Assembly (NCBI GenBank): GCA_024397955.1
Contig: CP073744.1
Location: forward strand, 1,054,001-1,118,000
DNA: 64,000 bases
Reading direction: 5' to 3'
Origin: a bacterium SCSIO 12696
GTDB taxonomy: Bacteria; Pseudomonadota; Gammaproteobacteria; Pseudomonadales; Porticoccaceae
Of the stretch, positions 17,141-26,177 are shown in pieces. Under the pieces are notes generated by a model that worked only from the letters and a program-made list of their open reading frames with translations, ran no database searches and was not told the origin of the DNA. A program made the position numbers and the translations under genes. The stretch's first letter is position 1. Each line of letters opens with the position of its first letter.

Positions 17141-17950
17141 ATGTCTGTAAAAAGCACTGTATGCCAATTTATCGCCGCCATCGGCACCGTCATTGTCACC
17201 GCTTTCAACCCCGCTCTCGCCAGCGGCCCTGTTGGCGATCACGTCAACCACCTCTCCAACCACTTGGATGATTACAGCAAAGAAGTACACTGGCTGATCG
17301 ACCAGATTGACGACATCGTCATCCGCTATGAACAAAAAGGCAGCAAAGCGGCCGGCTCTGACGCCATTATCGACCACTGGGAAGCAGTGGCCTTTCATTC
17401 CGCCATCGAAACCAACTATGTACCGGTTTACGCCTCTATCTGGCAAGGGCTGATTGGTGTTAAAGACAGCATCGAAAAAAACGCTTCAGCAGCCACTGTT
17501 CGAGCCGAACAGGATAAGCTGGAACAGGCATTGTGGCAGGCGCTGGGTGCGGTTAAAGTAGCCGCCCAATATCAAGATCGCGGCCTATTGAAAACCATAC
17601 AGCTGCGCGATGGCGCCCCTAGAAACTCCATTGAAGCACTGCTGGAAATCAAACACCGTCTGGATAAAGTCGTGGCCAAATACGCCGAAGGCGAGAACAA
17701 AGAAGCCGTCAGCATTGTCCATGATACTTATCTAAACCTGTTCGAAGGGGTTGAAGGCGAACTGATTGCCCTGGATGCCGACCTGGTGGAAGATTTGGAA
17801 AAAGACTTTAACGTCACTCTGCCTAAGGCAGTACAGGACAAAACCAGCATTGATAATGTACGCGCGGTTGTAAAAACCATGGGTGACAAATTGAAACGTT
17901 GTAAAAGCCTGCTTGAGCAAGCCAAGCAAAACAAGAAGGACGTCTTTTAA
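17141..17950 (+). CDS. Periplasmic protein related to the extracytoplasmic part of FTR1 iron permeases
   Basis: 269 residues with a signal peptide (about 1-28, ending FNPALAS) and an all-helical mature part. The C-terminal half (about 180-265: Y-LFEGVEGEL, DLVEDLEKDF, then a leucine-rich helix) resembles the soluble domain found ahead of the membrane part in some FTR1/EfeU iron permeases. No membrane domain or REXXE motif is present, so it cannot itself be the channel. It is first in a Fur-boxed operon and ends one base before FbpA begins. I infer a periplasmic iron-binding or delivery partner for FbpABC; function unproven. Confidence 0.6.
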   Translation: MSVKSTVCQFIAAIGTVIVTAFNPALASGPVGDHVNHLSNHLDDYSKEVHWLIDQIDDIVIRYEQKGSKAAGSDAIIDHWEAVAFHSAIETNYVPVYASIWQGLIGVKDSIEKNASAATVRAEQDKLEQALWQALGAVKVAAQYQDRGLLKTIQLRDGAPRNSIEALLEIKHRLDKVVAKYAEGENKEAVSIVHDTYLNLFEGVEGELIALDADLVEDLEKDFNVTLPKAVQDKTSIDNVRAVVKTMGDKLKRCKSLLEQAKQNKKDVF

Positions 17951-18985
17951 GTGCAACGCAGAGCATTTCTTCAGTCCCTGGCACTACTGGGTGTTGCCGG
18001 AGCATTGCCCGCCAGCATACGTGCCTTGGCAGCAGCGCCGGCAGCTGTATCTGTAGACGACTTGCCGGCTCTGGAAGGGGAACTGACCCTGTACCTGGGG
18101 CGCGGTGAAGGCGGACTCTATGAAGACGTGCTCAACGCCATTCAAAAACGCAACCCCAAGTTCACCCTCAATATTCGCCGTGGACCCACCGCTGCTCTGG
18201 CCAATGCCATTGTTGCCGAAGCCCGCGCCGGCGTGCGCCGCGCCGACTTGTTCTGGGCGGTGGATTCCGGCGCCATCGGCCTAGTGAACTCTGCAGGCCT
18301 GGCACAACCACTTCCGCACAGCCTGACCGGGCAATTGCAGCCGGAATTCCGCTTTCCAGACTGGACACCCATCAGCGGCCGAATTCGCACCCTGCCCTAC
18401 AATCGGGAAAGGCTGGCAGCAGAAGATATTCCCGATGATATTATGGCGCTGGCCGACAGCGACCTGAAAATTGGCTGGGCACCGGCTTATGCCTCATTTC
18501 AGTCTTTTGTGACTGCCATGCGCCTGTTAAAGGGAGACAAAGTCACCAAGGAGTGGCTGCGCGCCGTCAGCAAACACGCCAAAAAATACGCCGGTGAACT
18601 TGGCGTGGTGATGGCCGTAGAGCGGGGCGAAGTGGATGTGGGCTTTGCCAATCACTATTACACCTTGCGCCTGAAGTCCGGTAAGCCGGATGCCCGCGTC
18701 AACTTGGCGTTTACCAACAACGACGCCGGCTGCCTGGTCAACGCCTCTGGCATTGTTGCCCTCAGTGAAGGCGAGCTGCCGGTGAACTTTATTCGTTACC
18801 TGCTTACCCGGGAAGTGCAGTCCTACCTGGCCAATGAGGCGTTTGAAATTCCCCTGGTATCAGGCATAGCACCGCCTAACGGCTTGCCGTCATTGGGTAC
18901 CGTATCCCCCCCTACCGTAGACCTCACCAAACTCGCCGACTTGCGCCCTACTCTGAACCTGATGCGCAGTGCCGGCGTGCTATGA
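17951..18985 (+). CDS. fbpA: Ferric iron ABC transporter, substrate-binding protein (FbpA/FutA-like)
   Basis: 344 residues, GTG start directly after the previous stop. The N-terminus MQRRAFLQSLALLG is a twin-arginine (Tat) signal, suggesting export after folding. The mature protein is a two-lobed iron-binding fold; tandem tyrosines Y236-Y237 in GFANHYYTLRL match the Fe(III)-coordinating pair of FbpA/FutA. Inherited context is strong: permease and ATPase genes follow with overlapping codons, and a Fur box precedes the operon. Confidence 0.9.
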   Translation: MQRRAFLQSLALLGVAGALPASIRALAAAPAAVSVDDLPALEGELTLYLGRGEGGLYEDVLNAIQKRNPKFTLNIRRGPTAALANAIVAEARAGVRRADLFWAVDSGAIGLVNSAGLAQPLPHSLTGQLQPEFRFPDWTPISGRIRTLPYNRERLAAEDIPDDIMALADSDLKIGWAPAYASFQSFVTAMRLLKGDKVTKEWLRAVSKHAKKYAGELGVVMAVERGEVDVGFANHYYTLRLKSGKPDARVNLAFTNNDAGCLVNASGIVALSEGELPVNFIRYLLTREVQSYLANEAFEIPLVSGIAPPNGLPSLGTVSPPTVDLTKLADLRPTLNLMRSAGVL

Positions 18986-20493
18986 CCCGCTGGCCCTATT
19001 CGTACCCTATAGCATTATTGGTTGCCCTTTTTGCGCTGCTGCCAGTGGTGGTTCTGTTCACCCTGGCCGTGGATACCGCGCAACTGTTCGATAGCCGCAA
19101 TCTACAGGTGCTGGGAAACACACTGTTGCTGATGGCGATAACAGCAGCAGGTGCTGTTGTCATTGGCGTGCCTCTGGCGCTGCTTACCGCTTACGTGCAA
19201 CTGCCATGGCGCCGTTTCTGGCTGGTGATTTTGGTAGCACCGCTGGCCATGCCCAGCTACATCGGCGCTTTTACTCTGTATGCCGCCTTTGGCCCCGGCG
19301 GCGAAATTAATCAATTGTTTGGCTTAGCAACCCCAGCCTTCGAAGGCTTAAGCGGTGCAGCCATTGTAATGACTTTATACACCTACCCGTTTGTGTTGCT
19401 GGCCACTCGTGCCTCTTTGCTCAATCTGGACCCGAGTATGGTGGATGCCGCCCGCACTCTGGGTATGCCCTTGTTGCAGAGCCTGTGGAAAGTGGTACTG
19501 CCCAGAGTGGGCAATGGCATTGCCGCCGGTGCGCTACTGGCAGCCATGTACGCACTATCGGACTTTGGCACACCGGCGATTTTGGGCCTCGACACGTTCA
19601 CCCGAGTTATTTACGTAGAATACAACGCCTTTGGCCTCAGCCAGGCGGCTATGCTGTCGTTGCAACTGTTGGCGGTGGCCGGGTTAATTCTGTTTCTTGA
19701 GTCACGGGTAAAGAGCACCCGCGAGCGCCCTGGGCGGCCATTGGTTCTGTGGCCAAGACGTTCGCAAGCGACACTGATGATTGCCGCTGTATTGCCGATT
19801 ATTTTGTTGGCTATTGTGTTGCCACTGGCGGTGTTGTTCCTGTGGTTATGGCGGGAAGGCAGCGGTACCTTTACCTTGCAGTACGCATGGAACTCCACCT
19901 ACGCATCTTTGTTGGCAGCGGCTGTGGCTGTGTTATTGGCCATACCCGTGGCCCACGCCGCCATTCGCGGCAAATTAGGGCGCTTTATGGAGCGCGTTAT
20001 TTACCTAGGCTTTGGCGTGCCCGGCATTGTGATGGGCACTGCACTGGTGTACCTGGGTTTGCAATTGCCCGCCTTGTACCAAACTCTGGGGCTGTTGGTG
20101 TTTGCCTATGTGCTGCGCTTTTTGCCGCTGGCGGTTGGCACCATTCGTTCCAATGCGGAAAATCTGGATGGCAGCCTGGTGAACGCCGCTCGAGTACTGG
20201 GGGCCTCACCCAGCGAAGCGTTTCGGCGGGTTACCCTGCCGCTTACCTTGCGCGGTATTATTGCCGGTGGCGCCTTGGTATTTTTAGAAGCCATGCGCGA
20301 ACTGCCCGCCACCCTGCTGTTGGGGCCAACCAATTTCGAAACCTTGGCCACCTATCTTTGGCGAGTATATGAAGCGGGCTTATTTGGCCAGGCAGCCATT
20401 CCCGGTTTGCTGCTGGTGGTGATATCCGGCCTCGGCCTGGCGTTAATGTTTTCCGGTGAACGCTGGAATTTAAAAGAATCGAAGGAACAGTAG
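18982..20493 (+). CDS. fbpB: Ferric iron ABC transporter, permease (FbpB-like)
   Basis: 503 residues with about twelve membrane helices in two repeated halves, each carrying a permease EAA-type loop (DAARTLGMPLLQSLWKVVLP at about 150-170; NAARVLGASPSEAFRRVTLP at about 400-420). The fused two-domain form is typical of Fe(III) permeases. It overlaps fbpA by 4 bp (ATGA) and the ATPase gene by 1 bp, so the three are translationally coupled. It forms the inner-membrane channel for iron delivered by FbpA. Confidence 0.94.
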   Translation: MTRWPYSYPIALLVALFALLPVVVLFTLAVDTAQLFDSRNLQVLGNTLLLMAITAAGAVVIGVPLALLTAYVQLPWRRFWLVILVAPLAMPSYIGAFTLYAAFGPGGEINQLFGLATPAFEGLSGAAIVMTLYTYPFVLLATRASLLNLDPSMVDAARTLGMPLLQSLWKVVLPRVGNGIAAGALLAAMYALSDFGTPAILGLDTFTRVIYVEYNAFGLSQAAMLSLQLLAVAGLILFLESRVKSTRERPGRPLVLWPRRSQATLMIAAVLPIILLAIVLPLAVLFLWLWREGSGTFTLQYAWNSTYASLLAAAVAVLLAIPVAHAAIRGKLGRFMERVIYLGFGVPGIVMGTALVYLGLQLPALYQTLGLLVFAYVLRFLPLAVGTIRSNAENLDGSLVNAARVLGASPSEAFRRVTLPLTLRGIIAGGALVFLEAMRELPATLLLGPTNFETLATYLWRVYEAGLFGQAAIPGLLLVVISGLGLALMFSGERWNLKESKEQ

Positions 20494-21515
20494 TGCTTAA
20501 GGTAACTGACCTCAGCGTTCGCTACGGTGATAATACCGTTGTAGAGAACATCAATTTCTCGCTCCAGCAAGACGAGATACTGATGCTGGTGGGCCCTACC
20601 GGCTGCGGCAAAACCACAGTGCTACGAGCACTGGCAGGGCTGGTACCCATGGCCAGTGGCGAAATTCATTTAGGCGACTGGCAAGCAACACCACAAACAC
20701 CCATTGCACCGGAGCAGCGCAATGTGGGCATGGTCTTCCAGGATTTCGCCCTATTCCCCCATCTCACGGTAGAACAAAACATTGGTTTTCGTATTAACGA
20801 CAAACAACAAGTTAATCACTGGATAGAACTGCTTGGCCTGGAGCCCTGGCGCCAGGCAAAACCGGACACGCTTTCCGGCGGCCAAAAGCAGCGGGTGGCA
20901 TTGGCACGAACCCTGGCCCATCAACCGGCTTTTGTATTGCTCGACGAGCCGCTATCGAATCTGGATGCAGCACTCAAAGACGACGTGCGCTGGGAAATCC
21001 GCAACGCCTTGAAGTCCGCTGGAGTGCCCGCTGTCTGGGTTACTCACGATCAGGAAGAGGCCTTATCCATCGGCGATCGAGTTGGCGTTCTCAAGAAAGG
21101 AAAACTGGAACAGTTAGATACTCCAGAAGCCTGCTACAGCAAGCCCGCCAATCGGTTTGTCGCACGTTTCTTGGGAGAAGCCAGCTTTATGGATGGCCAG
21201 CTGGAAACCGACTCAAACCGTGTGGCAACCGAGCTGGGCGGTGCCCCGGGGCTGCCCATCGATGGCGCCAGCGGCGATATTAGCCTACTGATCCGTCCGG
21301 ATGACCTGTCCCTTGAGATCAACGGCAATGGCAATGGCCAAGTGCAATGGGCCCGCTACGAAGGCAGTGCACGACTCTATGCCGTACAAACGGATAAAGG
21401 CGCGCTATTAAAAGTGCGCTGCAGCCACGAAAACCAGGTACAACCTGGCGATCGAGTCAGCCTGCGTATTACGACTACTCACCCCTTGGCAGTTTTTAAC
21501 AAAGACAGCCAGTAA
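20493..21515 (+). CDS. fbpC: Ferric iron ABC transporter, ATP-binding protein (FbpC-like)
   Basis: 340 residues. Walker A is GPTGCGKT (34-41), the Q-loop VFQDFALFP, signature LSGGQ (127-131), Walker B with LLDEP (149-153) and H-loop WVTHDQEEAL. A C-terminal TOBE-like regulatory domain covers about 250-335. It powers iron import through the preceding permease. The GTG start overlaps the permease stop by one base (TAGTG). Confidence 0.94.
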   Translation: MLKVTDLSVRYGDNTVVENINFSLQQDEILMLVGPTGCGKTTVLRALAGLVPMASGEIHLGDWQATPQTPIAPEQRNVGMVFQDFALFPHLTVEQNIGFRINDKQQVNHWIELLGLEPWRQAKPDTLSGGQKQRVALARTLAHQPAFVLLDEPLSNLDAALKDDVRWEIRNALKSAGVPAVWVTHDQEEALSIGDRVGVLKKGKLEQLDTPEACYSKPANRFVARFLGEASFMDGQLETDSNRVATELGGAPGLPIDGASGDISLLIRPDDLSLEINGNGNGQVQWARYEGSARLYAVQTDKGALLKVRCSHENQVQPGDRVSLRITTTHPLAVFNKDSQ

Positions 21516-21590
21516 CCCAACCCTCAGCCAGCAAACGGAGAGCCTGACAAATACACTTGCAGGCTATTTATACCCCTGCAAACAAAATAA

Positions 21591-21605
21591 TGAGAATTAT
21601 TATCA
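21591..21605 (+). promoter_or_regulatory. Fur box upstream of the siderophore receptor
   Basis: TGAGAATTATTATCA fits the Fur 7-1-7 consensus at 13 of 14 defined positions, the best of the three in the window. It is 90 bp before the receptor start, in an A/T-rich region that should hold the promoter. Confidence 0.88.
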
Positions 21606-21694
21606 ATATTAATTGTCAATAATTTTGCTTATCACTACAATGATCACCATTCTAGTTCACAACAACCTAAAGAAGTAACCAAGGGGCCTCATCA

Positions 21695-23794
21695 ATGAAA
21701 TTTCACCCACTTCCATTGGCAGTGGCAATTGCCGTTGCCAGCAGTTCTGCTTTTGCAGAGGAACAGAAAAGGATTATCGACGAAGAAATTATTACCGAAG
21801 GCAAATACCTTTCTACCGATAAATTGAATTCCCTTAAAACGCCGACACCGATTATCGACGTACCCCAGAGTCTGTCCATATTCACAGCAGACCAAATCAC
21901 CGAACGCGGTGTTACCAGCATTCGCGATATCGTCGACTACACCCCTGGTGTAAACACGTCTCAAGGTGAAGGTCATCGCGATGCAGTAGTATTTCGCGGC
22001 GTGCGCTCAACCGCCGACTTTTACATTGACGGCAACCGCGATGACGTTCAGTACTACCGCGGTCTTTACAACCTGGAGCAGGTTGAAATCCTGCGCGGCC
22101 CCAATGCGCTGCTATTTGGTCGCGGCGGTACCGGCGGCATCATCAACCGGGTATCCAAAAAAGCTGAGCTGGGCGTTGAATCCACTGGCTACAAAACCAC
22201 CCTCAACACCTTTGGCGGCTTCGGCGCTGAGATCGACACCAACCTGAGCACTGGTGAAAGCTCTGCGTTCCGTCTGAACGCCATGTACGAGAGCCTGGAA
22301 AACCACCGCGACTTCTTTGACGGCGACCGCATTGGTGTTAACCCAACCGCCAAATTCGAGCTCAGCGAAGACACTACCCTCGACCTGTCCTACGAGTACG
22401 CAGACCACGAGCGTTTTATCGACCGCGGCATTCCCACCGGCCCTGACGGCCGCCCGGTAGAAGCGCTGGAAGATATCGTATTTACCGACCCGGAAAACAG
22501 TTTTACCACTTTGAAGGCACATATCTTCCGTGCCGCCCTGGAGCACAACATTTCCGATTCCGTGAAAGCCAATGTCAGCGCGTTCTACGGTGATTACGAC
22601 AAGGTGTACCAGAATTTCTTTGCTACCAATTACGACGCAACCACCAATATCGTTGAGCTCGACGGTTACATTGACGAAACGGATCGTCAAAACCTAATTT
22701 TGTCATCCAACTTGGTGGCTGAGCTGGACAATCACACATTCATTGTGGGTGGTGAGTATATCGATACCTCATCAGACCAATTCCGCTTTAACACCGTTTT
22801 TGATACCACCAATGACGACCGGGAGTTTTTCCTGGCAACCCGCCCCATCAATCTGCGTGGCGGCACCGGTGTAAACGCTTCCGGCCAGGCCACTAATGTC
22901 GCGTTCACAGATCTGAATGATGACACTCGAGTAAATATCGAAGTGACCTCTTTCTACATTCAGGATCAGATTGAAGTATCAGAACAATTCGATATCTTGC
23001 TGGGGCTGCGTTACGACAGCTTCGATATTGAAGTTAATAATGTTGACCCAACATCCTCTTCTTTCGGCGTTCGTAACCGCACCGATAACGAAGTGTCTCC
23101 ACGCGCTGGCTTGATCTATAAGCCACAAGAAAATGTGTCTCTGTACGCCAGTTACAGTGAGTCATTTTTGCCGCGCAGTGGCGAACAGTTTGCCAACATC
23201 AACGGCAGCAATGATGCCCTCGACCCCAATACCTTCAGCAACCGTGAAATCGGCCTGAAGTGGGACTTTGCTGAGGGCCTTAGCCTGACCGCAGCCCTGT
23301 TTGAGAACGAGCAGAGCTCACCACAGGTTGCTGATAATGACCCATCCACCCTGGATGTGATTGATTCCGTAATTGAAGGTCTGGAACTGCAACTGGCTGG
23401 TCGCGTTACTGATTACTGGACTCTATCTGCCAACTACAGCAACCTCGATGGCGTGATCATTAATCGCAGCGGCTCCACTGGCCTGACGCCACGTGAGTTG
23501 CCAGAGAATACCTTCTCTGTATGGAACACCTTCCAGGTGAGCGATGTGTTTGGTTTTGGTATCGGTGCAACCTACCAAGACGACAGTTTCATCAACAACG
23601 GAAACACCGCCTTGCTGCCCAGCTACACCCGTGTTGATGCGTCTTTCTACTACGATTTATCTGACGACCTACGTGTTCAGCTGAATATCGAGAACTTGAC
23701 TGATGAGTTGTACTTCCCCAACTCTCACTCCACCCATCAGGCTACTGTGGGCGCACCGATTAATGCCATGTTTACTGTTACCGGTAAATTCTAA
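21695..23794 (+). CDS. TonB-dependent siderophore receptor
   Basis: 699 residues. Signal peptide about 1-23 (SSSAFAEEQ), plug domain about 45-155 (QSLSIFTADQITERG, YTPGVNTSQG, EILRGPNALLFGRGGTGG), and a barrel ending in Phe. The RGVRSTADFYIDGNRDDVQYYRGLYN segment is typical of hydroxamate or catecholate siderophore receptors of the FhuA/FcuA/FpvA type. It should import a ferric siderophore under iron limitation. The exact ligand cannot be read from the sequence. It is transcribed alone, between its own Fur box and a bidirectional terminator. Confidence 0.92.
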   Translation: MKFHPLPLAVAIAVASSSAFAEEQKRIIDEEIITEGKYLSTDKLNSLKTPTPIIDVPQSLSIFTADQITERGVTSIRDIVDYTPGVNTSQGEGHRDAVVFRGVRSTADFYIDGNRDDVQYYRGLYNLEQVEILRGPNALLFGRGGTGGIINRVSKKAELGVESTGYKTTLNTFGGFGAEIDTNLSTGESSAFRLNAMYESLENHRDFFDGDRIGVNPTAKFELSEDTTLDLSYEYADHERFIDRGIPTGPDGRPVEALEDIVFTDPENSFTTLKAHIFRAALEHNISDSVKANVSAFYGDYDKVYQNFFATNYDATTNIVELDGYIDETDRQNLILSSNLVAELDNHTFIVGGEYIDTSSDQFRFNTVFDTTNDDREFFLATRPINLRGGTGVNASGQATNVAFTDLNDDTRVNIEVTSFYIQDQIEVSEQFDILLGLRYDSFDIEVNNVDPTSSSFGVRNRTDNEVSPRAGLIYKPQENVSLYASYSESFLPRSGEQFANINGSNDALDPNTFSNREIGLKWDFAEGLSLTAALFENEQSSPQVADNDPSTLDVIDSVIEGLELQLAGRVTDYWTLSANYSNLDGVIINRSGSTGLTPRELPENTFSVWNTFQVSDVFGFGIGATYQDDSFINNGNTALLPSYTRVDASFYYDLSDDLRVQLNIENLTDELYFPNSHSTHQATVGAPINAMFTVTGKF

Positions 23795-23827
23795 GCATTA
23801 GACAAACTTGCACTGATCATCGTGCAA

Positions 23828-23863
23828 ATAAAAACCCCGGCTTTTCGAAGTCGGGGTTTTTTC
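23828..23863. terminator. Bidirectional rho-independent terminator
   Basis: AAAAACCCCGGCTT pairs with AAGTCGGGGTTTTTT, giving a GC stem with A-tract and T-tract on either side. It lies between the convergent receptor gene and cytochrome b561 gene and can stop transcripts from both. Confidence 0.92.
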
Positions 23864-23884
23864 TGTGTAAATACAAATGCGTTT

Positions 23885-24379
23885 TTAACGCCCAAAAATC
23901 ATTTGTTTAATCAAAGGCACTTTGGAAATACTCTGCACTACCAAAACCGCCAAAACATGAACACCAGCAGCTATCATAGCAATGTCTGCGGAAATGCTGT
24001 GGGTTAGCTGCACCCAGTCTTCCCCCCAGAACATATCCCACTCTTGCATCCAGCCGCTGATACCACACACCAGGATTGAGCCCAGCAAAAACAGCACCAT
24101 CAGTGCTCCTAATGGGTTATGACCATAGTGTGGTTGTTTAAGTGATTGAGGGGCGCCTTGAATATGGGCTTTCAGCTTCGCCCAAGTGGGCCAGAATTGG
24201 CGGAACCGGGCAGTTTCAGTACCAATAAAGCCCCAGATTAATCGCAGACCAATAAACACCAAGATTGCATAGCCTACCCACTCGTGGGGCGGATCACCTT
24301 CTTCAAGAAACCAGTAGTTACTGATAAAGGCGCCCGCCATACACCAGTGGAAAATCCGAACAAAAATATCCCAGATCAC
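23885..24379 (-). CDS. Cytochrome b561-family membrane protein
   Basis: 164 residues, four membrane helices. Histidines at the usual places for two b-type haems: WDIFVRIFHW (helix 1), PPHEWVGY before helix 2, the THSISADIAMIAAGVHVLA helix 4 pair, and HNPLG before helix 3. It would carry electrons through the inner membrane. The start is GTG 24379; no in-frame ATG exists before an upstream stop. It follows the PepSY gene by 42 bp under a Fur box, so a ferric or siderophore reductase role is likely but inferred. Confidence 0.85.
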   Translation of the reverse strand: MIWDIFVRIFHWCMAGAFISNYWFLEEGDPPHEWVGYAILVFIGLRLIWGFIGTETARFRQFWPTWAKLKAHIQGAPQSLKQPHYGHNPLGALMVLFLLGSILVCGISGWMQEWDMFWGEDWVQLTHSISADIAMIAAGVHVLAVLVVQSISKVPLIKQMIFGR

Positions 24380-24421
24380 GGATTCGATGCTTGAGTATCT
24401 ATTCGGTTATTTAGTGTTTAG

Positions 24422-24706
24422 TTAGTCCACTTCCTTTTTAACAATTTCGCCGGTTTTCGGGTTGAAATAGACCTCGATCTTGGTGCGCTTGCCATCGATC
24501 ATCTCCCAACCATAAATTTCGTAGCAATGGCCATCGACTTTGAATTTTTTGATTTCAAAACCGTACTCATTGACGATTTTTTTCTGCATATCCAATGGAG
24601 TCATCCATTGATCTTGGGGGAGTTTGGGGCAGTCCGCACCGGCAAGTACCTGGCCCGAGCACGCAGCTGCGATCAACAATGGCAGGGTTTTGATCACTTT
24701 ATTCAT
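24422..24706 (-). CDS. Periplasmic PepSY-domain protein
   Basis: 94 residues. Signal peptide about 1-22 (ending SGQVLAGA), then a single PepSY-type fold with the closing strand KIEVYFNPKTGEIVKKE. Two cysteines (mature C26 and C61) could form a disulfide. Stand-alone PepSY proteins beside cytochrome b561 genes are common in proteobacteria. It is first in a two-gene unit behind a Fur box at 24778. Confidence 0.82.
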   Translation of the reverse strand: MNKVIKTLPLLIAAACSGQVLAGADCPKLPQDQWMTPLDMQKKIVNEYGFEIKKFKVDGHCYEIYGWEMIDGKRTKIEVYFNPKTGEIVKKEVD

Positions 24707-24777
24707 GGCTTTTCCTTAAATGGTAAGAGGAGTTTTTATATAGAGGTGAAAGACAAACTTCACAGAGCAAATAGAAA

Positions 24778-24792
24778 TGATAACCAGTATCA
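24778..24792 (-). promoter_or_regulatory. Fur box upstream of PepSY-cytochrome b561
   Basis: TGATAACCAGTATCA agrees with TGATAATnATTATCA at 12 of 14 defined positions and is a perfect TGATA/TATCA palindrome at its ends. It lies 72 bp before the PepSY start. This makes three Fur boxes within 7.7 kb. Confidence 0.8.
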
Positions 24793-24836
24793 GATTACAC
24801 AGCAATGACAAAGTCCAACAAGGTGAACTAAAGAGC

Positions 24837-25724
24837 CTATAACCCCCTGGCCAGCAGGCCGTCGGCGGTAAACACAATCAATCCCAGCCAGATAAACCCA
24901 AAGCTCACCAGCTGGTTCACATCAAACGCCTCGTTATAGACAAACACCGCCAACAAAAATGAAATGGTCGGCGTCAGGTACTGAATCAAACCGATAACTG
25001 ACAAATTAAGGCGCTGCGCGGCGGCTGCGTAACACACCAACGGGGCACTGGTGAGCAAGCCAGCGGAAAGCAATAAAATATCGATCTCTACCCGTGAATG
25101 GGCAAACACCAGAGTACCGGACATCGACAACCACACCAGATAACCCACAGCCATGGGCAGCAACAGCAGAGTTTCTACACAAAGACCCAAACTGGCGTCG
25201 ACCACCGCCTTTTTACGCAGTAAGCCGTACAGACCAAAACTCACCGCCAAAGCCAACGCCACCCACGGCAAATAGCCAATTTGCCACAGTTGCCAGCACA
25301 CCCCACACACTGCCAGCATCACCGCTACCCACTGAGGACGGCGCAAGCGTTCGCCGAGAAACAGCACGCCCATCACCACATTCACCAGTGGCGTCATAAA
25401 GTACCCCAGGCTGGTTTCGAGAATACGATCTACGGTGACGGCCCACGTAAAAATCAACCAGTTCACCGAAATAGCAATGGCAGACAATATCAGCCATCCC
25501 ATCAATTGACGGTTGCCAAGTACCTGAACCAGGGAGTTCCAGCGCTTCATCAAAACCACTAAAGACAGCAACAACAACAGTGACCAAACCACTCGATGAG
25601 CCAACAACTCGAGAACGGGCACCTCCGCGACCGCTTTAAAATAAATGGGGAAAAGGCCCCACATACCAAAGGCGGCGAGTGCAAAGTACAAGCCGTGGCG
25701 AGCTTGATAATCCGGTTGGTTCAT
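24837..25724 (-). CDS. rarD: EamA-family transporter RarD
   Basis: 295 residues with ten hydrophobic helices. The opening GLYFALAAFGMWGLFPIYFKA and the ELLAHRVVWSLLLL stretch are the RarD signature inside the EamA/DMT superfamily. RarD is historically called chloramphenicol-sensitivity protein, but its natural substrate is unknown. MNQPDYQ at 25724 is preferred to the ATG at 25751, which has no family counterpart. It is transcribed away from the VOC gene next door. Confidence 0.93.
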   Translation of the reverse strand: MNQPDYQARHGLYFALAAFGMWGLFPIYFKAVAEVPVLELLAHRVVWSLLLLLSLVVLMKRWNSLVQVLGNRQLMGWLILSAIAISVNWLIFTWAVTVDRILETSLGYFMTPLVNVVMGVLFLGERLRRPQWVAVMLAVCGVCWQLWQIGYLPWVALALAVSFGLYGLLRKKAVVDASLGLCVETLLLLPMAVGYLVWLSMSGTLVFAHSRVEIDILLLSAGLLTSAPLVCYAAAAQRLNLSVIGLIQYLTPTISFLLAVFVYNEAFDVNQLVSFGFIWLGLIVFTADGLLARGL

Positions 25725-25802
25725 AACACTGTCTACAACTAGGAGGCGCAAAAGCGCCTATACTGGCAGCACAGCTTCGTACTCACAAGGAGGAACGCAG
25801 AA

Positions 25803-26177
25803 ATGGCCAAAGCCCTTGGTATAGGTGGCGTATTTTTCAAAAGTGATAACCCCAAACAGCTAGCCCAGTGGTACCAACGCTGGCTGAATGTTCCCGTGGT
25901 GGACGATTACCACTTCGCCAGTTTTTCCCCAGACACCATGCCTGCAAACAGCTGTGGAGTGTGGTCGCCCTTTCAATCAGACACTGATTATTTTGCACCC
26001 TCGGACCAATCCTTTATGTTCAACTTGATTGTGGACGACCTGGACGGCGCGCTAGCACAAGTGGTGGAAGGCGGTGCGAAATTGATTGGTGAGATTGACG
26101 AGCAAAGCTACGGCCGCTTTGGCTGGTTTATGGACCCAGATGGCAATAAAGTAGAGCTTTGGCAACCCGTCCTTTAA
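25803..26177 (+). CDS. VOC-superfamily (glyoxalase/bleomycin-resistance fold) protein
   Basis: 124 residues with the two-module VOC layout: an N-terminal half starting IGGVFFKSDNPKQLAQWYQRWL and a C-terminal half ending FMDPDGNKVELWQP, whose glutamate is a usual metal ligand. No activity can be assigned; relatives include glyoxalases, dioxygenases and resistance proteins. A strong AAGGAGGAA motif lies upstream of the ATG. The next gene begins 19 bp before this stop, so the pair is coupled. Confidence 0.85.
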   Translation: MAKALGIGGVFFKSDNPKQLAQWYQRWLNVPVVDDYHFASFSPDTMPANSCGVWSPFQSDTDYFAPSDQSFMFNLIVDDLDGALAQVVEGGAKLIGEIDEQSYGRFGWFMDPDGNKVELWQPVL

